From contig CALMXK010000171.1 in NCBI GenBank assembly GCA_937871165.1, positions 1 through 49,911 of the forward strand: a stretch of 49,911 bases of DNA, given 5' to 3'. Made by a program: the position numbers and the translations under genes. Position 1 is the stretch's first letter. Each line of letters begins with the position of its first letter. Positions 33,450-41,507 of the stretch are shown one piece after another. This DNA comes from an uncultured Actinomycetes bacterium. Lineage in GTDB: Bacteria > Actinomycetota > Thermoleophilia > Miltoncostaeales > Miltoncostaeaceae. The notes beneath the pieces were generated by a model. It saw nothing but the letters and a program-made list of their open reading frames with translations. It ran no database searches and had not been told where the DNA came from.

Positions 33450-34610
33450 ATGTCGTCGTCGCGTCCAGAGATCGAGCTGTCGGCGATGGGCGCGGTTCGC
33501 CCACCGATGGCGAACGTGCTCGCCGCCGCAACACAGCGTGAGCAACAGGGGTTCAACGCGATCTGGTGGGCGGACCATCTGCTGCACTGGTTTCCCTCAT
33601 CGATCTGGTCGCCTGAACTCGTTCCACAGGCCGCGAAACAGGCGACACCCCACGTTTGGTTCGATCCGTTTCCCATCATCGCCGCCGCTGCCGGTGCCAC
33701 CCGTCGGGTGAAGCTCGGAGTCGGTGTCACCGATGTGGTCCGCCGCCATCCCGTGCAGCTTGCGCAGACCGCACTGACGTTGGACCACGTGACCGATGGG
33801 CGGTTCATCCTGGGCGTCGGCACCGGCGAGTCGCTCAACATCACCCCGATCGGGCTCACCAACGATCACCCCGTCCGACGGTTGGAGGAGGCCCTCACCG
33901 TCGTTCGCCGGCTGTTCGACAGCGCCGATCCCGTGAGCTTCGACGGCGAGTTCTTCACGCTCCGCGACATGTCGTTGGGTGTGCGGCCCGTGGCCGGATC
34001 GCCACCGCCCATCTGGCTGGCCGCCCATCGTCCGCAGGGCCTCGCCCTGGCCGGGGCGACTGCGAACGGGTGGATGCCGATCGCCACCGACCCCGCCGAC
34101 TACGCGCGAATGCACGCGCAGGTGGTGGCCGCCGCACAGGCCGCCGGGCGCGCCGCGGACGCCGTCACCCCCGCGCTGTACGCGCGCATCGTCGTCACCG
34201 ACACGGCCGAGGCGGCAGCGCGGGCGATCGAGGACTCGCTGCTGCTGCGGTTCATTGCGCTGACACGTCCCGCCGAGGCGTACATCCGCCACGGTGGCGA
34301 CCACCCTCTTGGTGCGGGAGCGTTCGGGCTCACATCCCTGCTTCCGACCGACTACGGCCGCACCCGGGCGCTCGAGCTCGCCCGCGCGGTGCCGCAGCAG
34401 GTTGTGCGCGAGACGGTGATTCACGGAACGCCTGCCGACATCGCCCGCCAGATCGAGGCGTTCATCGCCGTCGGCGTCCGACACGTCCAGGTCACGAACA
34501 TGACGCCGCTGGTCGATCCCCACCTCGGACCTGACAGCGAAGGACTGCTGTCCGAGGTCGTCCAGACCATCCGTTCCGGGCCCGTTGGTAACCCGTCCTC
34601 GGGCCGCTGA
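33450..34610 (+). CDS. LLM-class (luciferase-like) F420-dependent oxidoreductase
   Basis: 386 residues with a TIM-barrel of the bacterial luciferase family. Segments: GFNAIWWADHLLHWF, KLGVGVTDVVRRHPVQLAQTALTLDHVTDGRFILGVGTGE (the coenzyme-binding core) and PPIWLAAHRPQGLALAGATANGW. These resemble F420-dependent glucose-6-phosphate dehydrogenase and methylene-H4MPT reductase-type enzymes rather than FMN monooxygenases, but the cofactor is not proved by sequence alone. ATG at 33450 follows GAGGAG (33438-33443), so the longer frame from 33336 is not used. TATCGT at 33416 may be its -10 box. Confidence 0.88.
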   Translation: MSSSRPEIELSAMGAVRPPMANVLAAATQREQQGFNAIWWADHLLHWFPSSIWSPELVPQAAKQATPHVWFDPFPIIAAAAGATRRVKLGVGVTDVVRRHPVQLAQTALTLDHVTDGRFILGVGTGESLNITPIGLTNDHPVRRLEEALTVVRRLFDSADPVSFDGEFFTLRDMSLGVRPVAGSPPPIWLAAHRPQGLALAGATANGWMPIATDPADYARMHAQVVAAAQAAGRAADAVTPALYARIVVTDTAEAAARAIEDSLLLRFIALTRPAEAYIRHGGDHPLGAGAFGLTSLLPTDYGRTRALELARAVPQQVVRETVIHGTPADIARQIEAFIAVGVRHVQVTNMTPLVDPHLGPDSEGLLSEVVQTIRSGPVGNPSSGR

Positions 34611-34654
34611 CGCAACAACCGGGCAGGATGACCAGGGTGGTGCGCGAAAGCCAA

Positions 34655-34690
34655 CAGGTGCGGAATGATTCCAGCCCGAATGCGCACCTG
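34655..34690. repeat. Inverted repeat in the gap before the polysaccharide locus
   Basis: CAGGTGCG (34655-34662) pairs with CGCACCTG (34683-34690) across a 20-base loop. The loop region contains GGAAT-G-ATTCC (34662-34672). No T-run follows, so it may be a weak terminator or a regulator site. Confidence 0.4.
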
Positions 34691-34722
34691 GACGCGGAGA
34701 CCCCGAACACACATGTCACCCA

Positions 34723-35847
34723 TTGACTGACGCACCCGACGCCACACCGGACGGCGCGGCCACCCCGACCGGGGTTGTGACGAGTGCCGCCGCGCCCGAC
34801 CGGCCGCGGCCGCGACGCATCGTGGTCGTCTTGACGGCGTTTCTCACGCTCGTAGGGCTCGGCGTGTTCGTCGCACCGTTCGCGTTCCCCATCCATCCAC
34901 CGGTCGTCCAGGGCATCCGCTCCACCGTCGCGTTCAGTCCCGACGGCGCAGCCGGTGGTCGCGACATCGCCCGGATCTCGCTTCGAATGAATGAGCCGGG
35001 TTCGCTCACCGTCTCGGTCGTCGATCCCTCCGACCGCGGCGGCGCAGTCCGCAAGGTTGTGAGCGACGGGCACGCCGGAACCGGCAAGCGCGCCATCCAG
35101 TGGGACGGCACGGACACGAACGGCAAGTTCGTCGGCGACGGCCGCTACATCGTCAACATCAAGGCGCGCGCGGACAAGAAGTCCTGGAGCGGCAACCAGC
35201 GCTCATGGAACAGCAACCGCTCCATCATCGTCGACACCACGCCTCCGAAGGTGGCGCGTGTGGCGGTTCAGTCGTCCATCGCCCTCGGCGGCAAGGGCGC
35301 CTGCCAGGTCCAGGCGACCACGGCCGAGGCCGGCACACTGACCATCGACGCGATTGCCGCTCCCGGCACCGGCACGCCGGTCGCGACGCGCAGTCCGGCA
35401 CCCGCCGGAAAGAACGCGACGGTGAAGTGGAGCTGGGACGGAACGGCCAAGGGCACCCCGGTGCCCGCCGGCCTGTACGTCATTCACGCCTCGCTCGCCG
35501 ATCGCCTGGGCAACGCCATGCAAACAACATCCACATGCTGGGTCGCTCACGGCGGCGGAGCGGTGGTGCCGGCCGCACCCAAGCGGGGTGAGACCGTCCG
35601 CGTCAGACTCACCGGAACCGACGGCAAACCGCTTCCGGCAACGACACCGGTCACCCTGTCCCTCGCAGAGCGAAACGGCGCGCTCGGAGGAAGCACACTC
35701 GACGTGGTGGGCGAGTCGATCGGCGGTGTCGCTCGCGGTCCACTCGGACAGGTCAAGCTCGTCATGCCGCGCAAGCGCGGCCTCGACGGGCTCTGGCTGG
35801 TTGCAACAACGTCCACTCAGCGGGTCATCATCCCGCTTCGCCCATGA
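34723..35847 (+). CDS. Membrane-anchored protein with FlgD-Ig-like domains
   Basis: 374 residues. Cytoplasmic Pro/Ala-rich start, one membrane segment (about 33-56), then Ig-like repeats outside. GKRAIQWDGTDTNGKFVGDGRYIVNIKA and ATVKWSWDGTAKGTPVPAGLYVIHA are two copies of the FlgD_ig motif (WDG...VpaGxYxi). No flagellar genes are nearby, so this is a generic surface module. The TTG start is the only reasonable one in frame, since ATG at 34713 is out of frame; it is uncertain. The stop overlaps the O-antigen ligase start by ATGA. Confidence 0.75.
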   Translation: MTDAPDATPDGAATPTGVVTSAAAPDRPRPRRIVVVLTAFLTLVGLGVFVAPFAFPIHPPVVQGIRSTVAFSPDGAAGGRDIARISLRMNEPGSLTVSVVDPSDRGGAVRKVVSDGHAGTGKRAIQWDGTDTNGKFVGDGRYIVNIKARADKKSWSGNQRSWNSNRSIIVDTTPPKVARVAVQSSIALGGKGACQVQATTAEAGTLTIDAIAAPGTGTPVATRSPAPAGKNATVKWSWDGTAKGTPVPAGLYVIHASLADRLGNAMQTTSTCWVAHGGGAVVPAAPKRGETVRVRLTGTDGKPLPATTPVTLSLAERNGALGGSTLDVVGESIGGVARGPLGQVKLVMPRKRGLDGLWLVATTSTQRVIIPLRP

Positions 35848-37379
35848 GCACCCTCGAAACCTTTCGCCTGATCGCCGCCGGCGCCGCCGCGCTGGCCGTC
35901 CTGGCGCTCATGTTCCCCGACGCGAACCCCAATTCGCCACGTCGCAGCGCCCTGATCGGACTGCTGACCGGCGCATGGGCGCTGCTCACCGCAAGCCTGA
36001 TCCCGCAAGGCGACGTCGATCGCATCACGGATCGCCTCACCGGCGTGGGGATCCTGGTCGCGGTGCTGGCGCTCGCAGCCGCCATCGCCGTCGTCCTTGT
36101 GAACCGATTCCCCACGCTCTGGTTCGTCCTCCTGGCGATCGCCCTGCCGATCAGACTTCCGCTGAACATCGGCTCACAGAGCGCGAACCTGCTCCTCCCC
36201 CTGTACTGCGTCATCATCGTCGGCGTCGTCGCGCTGATCGTCCGGTCCCGTCGCGGGACTGCCGCCGCCTCGCCGCGCTCGGCCTGGATCGCCGTTCCAC
36301 TCGGCGCCTTCGTGATCGTGACGCTCGTGTCGCTCACCTGGACCAGTGACTGGACCGAAGCCACGGCCAAGGTCGTGTTCTTCTATCTGCCCTTCATCCT
36401 GCTGTTTCACCTGGTGGGTGCGTGGTGGCCCCTCGCCCAGCAGCCGCTTCGCCCCATCGCCGCGACGACCGTGACGATCGCCGTCGCCACTGCCCTCATC
36501 GCCCTCCTGCAGTTCGCGACGCGCTCGATCTGGTGGAACACCACCCTGAAACAGGGCAACACCTACAACCGGTTCTTTCGCACCAACGGCATCTTCTTCG
36601 ACCCGAACATCCTCGGGCGATTCCTGGCGCTCGCCATCATCGTCGCCCTGGCGTACCTTGTCGTCACGGATGACCGGGTGCAGACCTGGATCGTCGCCAC
36701 CGCCATCGTGGTGATCGCCGCCGGTCTCGTCGTCACGTTCTCGCGCTCAAGCGCGCTCATGCTGCTCGTCGGACTGGTGATCATCGGCATCCGGGCCTTC
36801 GGCGCCGTCAAGACCATCACGGTCACGATTGCGGCCGTCGTCTTGACCGCGGGGCCGGCGCTCGCACTCAGCGAGAACATCCGTGACAAGACAACGTCCA
36901 TGGTCGGCATCGCGAAGGCGAGCGAAGGCCGTGCCCGCCTGGTGAAAGGTGGCGTCGAGCTGTGGCGGCACGAGCCGGTGCGTGGTGTCGGCATCGGGTC
37001 GTTCGCCCAGCGCTACGCCGAGACGCTGCCGGCACGGGAGCGCCGTCGCACCCGGGTCGTCATCTCCCATACCGCGCCCATCACCGTGCTCGCGGAACTC
37101 GGTCTCGTCGGCGTCGGCTTCTTCGCAGCCCTCATCCTCGGAACCTTCATCGGCCTTGTGCGCGGCATTCGCCGGGGACCGGCCCGCGCCATGTCCCTGA
37201 TCACGATCCTCGCCGCCCTCGGGGGCATCTTGGTGCACAGCGTGTTGTACTCGGCGTTCTTTGAAGACCCGTACGTCTGGGTGCTGCTCGCTGCGGGCGC
37301 CGCGCTGTGCGTCTCCGCGACCGGACGATCCGAGATCGGCGACGGCGTCGCCAAGGAGCTGCCGGCGCAGGTCGGATGA
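35844..37379 (+). CDS. O-antigen ligase/polymerase family membrane protein (Wzy_C)
   Basis: 511 residues with about twelve helices. Central loop GNTYNRFFRTNGIFFDPNILGRFLALAI and the large outside loop with RARLVKGGVELWRHEPVRGVGIGSFAQRY match the Wzy_C (O-antigen ligase, WaaL-like) family, including the conserved RG-G-GxxF region and a His in SHTAPITVLAELG. It would ligate or polymerise lipid-linked repeats outside the membrane. Coupled to the FlgD-like gene; 15 bases separate it from the next. Confidence 0.88.
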   Translation: MSTLETFRLIAAGAAALAVLALMFPDANPNSPRRSALIGLLTGAWALLTASLIPQGDVDRITDRLTGVGILVAVLALAAAIAVVLVNRFPTLWFVLLAIALPIRLPLNIGSQSANLLLPLYCVIIVGVVALIVRSRRGTAAASPRSAWIAVPLGAFVIVTLVSLTWTSDWTEATAKVVFFYLPFILLFHLVGAWWPLAQQPLRPIAATTVTIAVATALIALLQFATRSIWWNTTLKQGNTYNRFFRTNGIFFDPNILGRFLALAIIVALAYLVVTDDRVQTWIVATAIVVIAAGLVVTFSRSSALMLLVGLVIIGIRAFGAVKTITVTIAAVVLTAGPALALSENIRDKTTSMVGIAKASEGRARLVKGGVELWRHEPVRGVGIGSFAQRYAETLPARERRRTRVVISHTAPITVLAELGLVGVGFFAALILGTFIGLVRGIRRGPARAMSLITILAALGGILVHSVLYSAFFEDPYVWVLLAAGAALCVSATGRSEIGDGVAKELPAQVG

Positions 37380-37383
37380 CGGT

Positions 37384-37392
37384 GGGGTGATC
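37384..37392 (+). promoter_or_regulatory. Ribosome binding site that argues for an ATC start at 37395
   Basis: GGGGTGATC matches GAGGTGATC in eight of nine positions and has its core seven bases before ATC at 37395. The first in-frame ATG is at 37419, 31 bases from the core. Confidence 0.55.
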
Positions 37393-37394
37393 GC

Positions 37395-38507
37395 ATCAGA
37401 ATCCTCTGCCTGAGCAACATGTACCCGGGTCCGTCGGAGCCGGACTACGGTGCGTTCATCGCCACGATGTGCGCCGCGATGGAGCGCCAGGGGCATGAGG
37501 TGGACCGGGTCGTGATCGACTCCCGGGCAAGCGGCGCACTCTCCACGCCCCGCAAGTACGTGAACCTCGCACGACGTGCCGTCCCGGCCGCCAAACGGGC
37601 GGATGTCATCTACGGGCACTACCTGTTCCCGACCGGGGCGATCGCCGCCGCGGCCGGACGAATTGCCAAGCGCCCCTGGGTGCTCACGGCCCACGGCGGC
37701 GATGTGCGAAACCTGTCGAGCCCAACCATCGCCCGCCTGTCCACCCCTGGGATCACGGGCGCATCGGCGATCATCGCGGTGAGCCGCTACCTGGCCACGG
37801 AGCTGCGGGAGTCGGCGCGCGCCCTGCCACCGGTGCACGTCATCGACATGGGCGTCGACATGGACCGCTTCCGGCCGAGCGATCGAGGCGCCGCGCGCCG
37901 CGCGCACGGGCTGCCGGACGACGTTCCGGTGATCCTCGCGGTCGGTGGCCTCAACGAGCGGAAGAATCCGCTGCGACTGCTCCAGGCGTTTCGGCTGCTT
38001 CAGTCACGCCACCCCCGCGCCCGACTGGTGTTCGTCGGAGCCGGCCCCCAGGAGGCCGCGCTGCGTGCCGGCGTGCGCTTGGAGGGTCTCGGCGACGCGG
38101 TCATCCTGACGGGCGCGTTGCCCGCCGCGGGCGTGGCCGAGTGGATGGCCGCCTGCGACCTGTTGGCGTTGCCGAGCCGTGTCGAGCCGCTCGGCGTCGT
38201 GGCGCTCGAAGCGCTCGCGAGCGGACGCCCCGTCGTCGCGACCCGAATTGGCGGAACTGCGGAGGTGGTCGGACGAGCCGGGGTGCTCGTCGATCCCTAC
38301 GACCCGCGCTCCATCGCCGACGGCATCACCCGGGTGCTTGCGCGTCCGCCCTCGGTCGCCCAGTGCCGGACGACTGCGGAAGGGCATGACGTCAACCGCC
38401 AGGCGCGGCGCGTGCTCGACATCCTTGAACGTGCGGCACGGGACCACACTGGCGGGACGGTCCCGGGCGCTACTGCGTCGACGACTGGGAGGCCGTACGA
38501 CTCGTGA
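37395..38507 (+). CDS. GT4 glycosyltransferase, probable ATC start
   Basis: 370 residues with the extended start. GT-B fold: the N-terminal domain holds YGHYLFPTGAIAAA and LTAHGGDVRN, the C-terminal domain has GLNERKNPLRLLQAF and RVEPLGVVALEALASGRPVVAT with the conserved Glu pair. Starting at ATG 37419 would remove the first strand RILCLSNMYPG, standard in this family, and no ATG, GTG or TTG lies between the upstream stop and 37419. ATC at 37395 restores it and has a good ribosome site. It overlaps the convergent cyclic-di-GMP gene by 38 bases. Confidence 0.85.
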   Translation: MRILCLSNMYPGPSEPDYGAFIATMCAAMERQGHEVDRVVIDSRASGALSTPRKYVNLARRAVPAAKRADVIYGHYLFPTGAIAAAAGRIAKRPWVLTAHGGDVRNLSSPTIARLSTPGITGASAIIAVSRYLATELRESARALPPVHVIDMGVDMDRFRPSDRGAARRAHGLPDDVPVILAVGGLNERKNPLRLLQAFRLLQSRHPRARLVFVGAGPQEAALRAGVRLEGLGDAVILTGALPAAGVAEWMAACDLLALPSRVEPLGVVALEALASGRPVVATRIGGTAEVVGRAGVLVDPYDPRSIADGITRVLARPPSVAQCRTTAEGHDVNRQARRVLDILERAARDHTGGTVPGATASTTGRPYDS

Positions 38508-41121
38508 TCGGGTCGTCCTCCAGCATCCCCTCGTTCCAGAGATCGATCATCGCGGCGGCCGCAAGCGGACAGAACTGCCGGCCGCTTTCCGCCGCGATCT
38601 CGCCGGCGGCCTCGGAGCCCTCACGTGTGCGGCCGTAGGTGCGAACGCTGGTCATCGCGTCCCAGGCGTCGGCCACCGAAATGATGCGTGCGCCGGCGGC
38701 GAGGTTCTCGCCGCTGATGCGATCCGGATAGCCGAGCCCGTCCCACCGCTCGTGGTGGCCCCGAACCCAGGTCACCTGCTCCGGCGTCAACACGTCGGAC
38801 ACGATCTCGGCACCGAGCGCAGCGTGCGCCTCCACCTGTTGCTTCTCGGCGCCGGTGAGTCGGTCGGGTTTGAACAGCAGGCTGTCCGGGACGCCGATCT
38901 TGCCGACGTCGTGGAGCAGCGCGGCCTCCCGCAGAAGCTCCAGACGATCGGGCTCCCAGCCGAGTCGACGTCCGATCCGCACGGCGACATTGGCGACACG
39001 CTCGGCATGTCGCGCCGTGGAGGGATCCTTTGCGTCGACGGCGCGCGCAAGTGCTCGAAGCGCCGTGACCGCCTGGGTTTTCGCCAGACGTTCGGCGCGT
39101 TCGGACGCCGAGAGTTCACGCACGACGTCGGGCGAGTACCGGAACGTCGCATCCCTGCCACTCGCCTTGGCCCAGTAGAGGGCACCGTCGGCGAGGCGCA
39201 TCAGGGTGGCGGCGTCACTTGCCTGGTGCAGGTCCGCGACACCGGCCGACGCGGTGATGCTGCCGACACCGTCCGCAAACGGGGCCTCGGCGACCGCCTG
39301 CCGAGCCCGCTCGGCGGCACGCCAGGCGTTCAAGCCATCGCTGCCGGGCAGGATCCATGCAAACTCCTCGCCACCGACACGGGCGACGATCTCACCGAAG
39401 CGCGCCTCACCGGCAAGGCGTCGCGCCGCTTCCGAAAGCACCGCGTCACCCGCGTGGTGGCCGAAGGTGTCGTTCACCTCTTTGAAGTTGTCGAGGTCGA
39501 TCATGACGAGCGCCAGATCGGTCTGGTCGTGGCGGGCCCGCGCAACCTCCGCCTCGAGCCGTTCATGGAAGCTGCGGTGATTGGCGAGACCGGTCAACGG
39601 ATCGGTGGCCGCCTGGCTGGCCAGGCGGGCGCGGGCGTCGGCGTTTGCCACCGTCAGGCCCACGAGCTCGGCAAAGCGTGCCAGACGATCCTCCACACCA
39701 GGGGCGAAGGCCTTGCGGTCGTGGCCGAGCACGGCCACAGCGCCCCAGCGCACACTGCCGACCTGCACGGGCGCAGCGGCCCCGCAGCGATAGCCGCGCT
39801 CGATCAGCAGGTCCCCGCTGATGGCGTCGACCGCGGAGAAGTCGTCCACGCGTGCGGGCCGGCCGGTCTGGAACACGAGCGCCGTGGGCGAGCCGCCGTC
39901 GAGCGGTACCCGCGACGGTGGACGCTCCGCGGGACGACCCGGATCCACCCACACGCCCACGTCGATCGTCCGGTCGGTCTGCAGTTCGAACCGAGTGACG
40001 ACCGCCGCATCGGCGCCGAGGAGGGTCGCCGTCTCGCACGCCACCAGATCGAACACCGCCGAGGGCTCGGCGCCACCCGCGACGAACGTCGCCACGCGGC
40101 GCAACACCTCGCGCTCCACGGACAGGTTGTGCAACTCGGCTTCGGCGGCGCGGCGCGAGGTGACGTCCTTCAAGACATGCAGGACACCACGTCCATGAGC
40201 GAGTGGCGACGCGCTGAGCAGCAGGTGCCGCGATCCGCCGTCGGACGCGGCGAACGTGATGTCCGCCTCGCCTTGGAACCGTTCGGGCACCTCGTTGATC
40301 CACGGAGCCGGGCTGCCCTCAAGCTCCCGCGCCGACAGTCCGGTGAGCTCGGTCAACCGCTCGTTGGTCTGCACCACGACCCCGTCCTCGTCGAGCACGG
40401 CAAGGCCGTCCTGCACCGATGCCATGACCGCGTCGTTCGCGTCGCGCTCCGCCTGGACTTCCGCGATCGCCGCGCGACGCTTGCGATCGATCGTCACGAA
40501 CATCGCGGTCGCCACGCTCACAAGCAGCGTGATCAGGACGCCGAGGCCGACCAGGATCTTGGAGATGAGGCGGTCGGCCTGCTCCCCCTCACGAAGGAGC
40601 TTTGCGTTGAGGATCCCGGCCCATCGCGTCAACCCTCGGTCAAGTTCGGTGACGTTCGCCCGTGCCCGTTGAACCGCGGCGTCCTGCTTGCGTTGGTTGT
40701 CGGTCTGATTGAGCACACCCGACAGGACGACGGTGGTGATCGTTCCGAGCGACGCCTGCACCTCGTCGATGACCGCCCGTTCGTCGGGATAGTGCTGGCG
40801 CTCCCTGACCAGTTGCCCGAACGTCGTGATCTCGCGCATGAACATCTGCTGAACCGCGGGCGTGATGCCCGGGGATGCGCTGTCGAGCACGCGCCGCGCC
40901 CAGTAGTCGGCCTGCATCTCCTGAATCGTGTGGCGGCTTTCGACAAGCGAACGATTGGCGTTTTGGAGTTCCCGACGCCCGTCGCCCGCGTTCGCGACAC
41001 TTCTGCCCATGAGGATCGAGGCCACAAGGATCGCCACGGTCGGGACGACGACGGCCACCAGCTGCAGGCGTTGCAGACGGCGCTGCCGTGCGGTTGACTG
41101 GTCTTTCGAGCCGACCTTCAC
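38470..41121 (-). CDS. Membrane PAS-GAF-GGDEF-HD-GYP protein (cyclic-di-GMP synthesis and breakdown)
   Basis: 883 residues. Membrane helices at about 21-38 and 188-210 flank a helical outside domain. Then PAS (about 225-320), GAF (about 350-495), GGDEF with GGEEF at 583-587 (active type), and HD-GYP with His737-Asp738, HHERWDGLGYPD at 789-800. Both catalytic sites are intact. The inhibitory RxxD site before GGEEF reads RFGE, so product inhibition may be weak. GTG at 41121 follows GAGGA closely and overlaps a short upstream frame (GTGA). It is antisense to its polysaccharide neighbours and likely controls their output. Confidence 0.92.
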   Translation of the reverse strand: MKVGSKDQSTARQRRLQRLQLVAVVVPTVAILVASILMGRSVANAGDGRRELQNANRSLVESRHTIQEMQADYWARRVLDSASPGITPAVQQMFMREITTFGQLVRERQHYPDERAVIDEVQASLGTITTVVLSGVLNQTDNQRKQDAAVQRARANVTELDRGLTRWAGILNAKLLREGEQADRLISKILVGLGVLITLLVSVATAMFVTIDRKRRAAIAEVQAERDANDAVMASVQDGLAVLDEDGVVVQTNERLTELTGLSARELEGSPAPWINEVPERFQGEADITFAASDGGSRHLLLSASPLAHGRGVLHVLKDVTSRRAAEAELHNLSVEREVLRRVATFVAGGAEPSAVFDLVACETATLLGADAAVVTRFELQTDRTIDVGVWVDPGRPAERPPSRVPLDGGSPTALVFQTGRPARVDDFSAVDAISGDLLIERGYRCGAAAPVQVGSVRWGAVAVLGHDRKAFAPGVEDRLARFAELVGLTVANADARARLASQAATDPLTGLANHRSFHERLEAEVARARHDQTDLALVMIDLDNFKEVNDTFGHHAGDAVLSEAARRLAGEARFGEIVARVGGEEFAWILPGSDGLNAWRAAERARQAVAEAPFADGVGSITASAGVADLHQASDAATLMRLADGALYWAKASGRDATFRYSPDVVRELSASERAERLAKTQAVTALRALARAVDAKDPSTARHAERVANVAVRIGRRLGWEPDRLELLREAALLHDVGKIGVPDSLLFKPDRLTGAEKQQVEAHAALGAEIVSDVLTPEQVTWVRGHHERWDGLGYPDRISGENLAAGARIISVADAWDAMTSVRTYGRTREGSEAAGEIAAESGRQFCPLAAAAMIDLWNEGMLEDDPITSRTASQSSTQ

Positions 41122-41198
41122 GTTCCTCGCATCAGCATTCGTTCGGTCGACCACGCACGGGCGGGTGCCTGGTCGAGTGCAGCTTGTGCCTGCACCAC
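41118..41198 (-). CDS. Possible 26-residue leader peptide upstream of the cyclic-di-GMP gene
   Basis: A frame from GTG at 41198 (or GTG at 41195) to TGA at 41118 lies five to eight bases after TAAAAT and ends exactly on the next gene's start (GTGA). It would encode a peptide ending RMLMRGT. This is the same coupling used elsewhere in the window, but a short frame in high-GC DNA can arise by chance. Confidence 0.3.
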   Translation of the reverse strand: MVQAQAALDQAPARAWSTERMLMRGT

Positions 41199-41203
41199 TC
41201 CGG

Positions 41204-41209
41204 ATTTTA
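41204..41209 (-). promoter_or_regulatory. -10 box for the cyclic-di-GMP gene
   Basis: TAAAAT on the minus strand, 82 bases before GTG at 41121. It is one of few A/T-rich hexamers in the gap. Confidence 0.45.
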
Positions 41210-41507
41210 CCCGGTCTGCGGCAAATGACCGAATCGGGATTCGAAGCGGCGCTGCTAGTGTCCAAACCGAGAATCCGCTGACGGTTTTTCGTGAGTGAGA
41301 CCGGTCCGACCAGGCCGCAGGGTCTGGTGCGTACCTCCGGGGGGCGCGTCCAACAACACGCAAACGACGTTGCCGGCAGGACGACGCGCCTGACGGCGTG
41401 CGGCGGCGCACGCGGACGACGCGTCACCGTTGGCCGGCGCAACGCCCGGTACGGTCTTTCCCGACATCCGTCCGCCTTGCCCGACACATGGAGAGACACC
41501 CGCACCG
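41210..41507. other. Divergent intergenic region between the cyclic-di-GMP gene and the half GT4
   Basis: The gap between the divergent starts is 386 bases. Besides the TAAAAT box and the possible leader frame, TAGTGT at 41256-41261 is a possible plus-strand -10 box. AAACCG (41264-41269) pairs with CGGTTT (41282-41287), followed by T's, a weak hairpin. Plus-strand frames here look like random Arg-rich sequence. Nothing else is recognised. Confidence 0.4.

Noticed and set aside
38179-41097. A 972-codon open frame on the plus strand opposite the GGDEF/HD-GYP gene
   Set aside because: It mirrors the real gene in a high-GC antisense frame and encodes an Arg/His/Gly-rich sequence with no known domain.
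41264-41289. Small hairpin with T-run as attenuator
   Set aside because: Only a six-base stem with a 12-base loop; too weak to call.
41122-41507. A cyclic-di-GMP riboswitch before the GGDEF gene
   Set aside because: I looked for one and saw no matching conserved core; only a promoter box and a possible uORF are visible.
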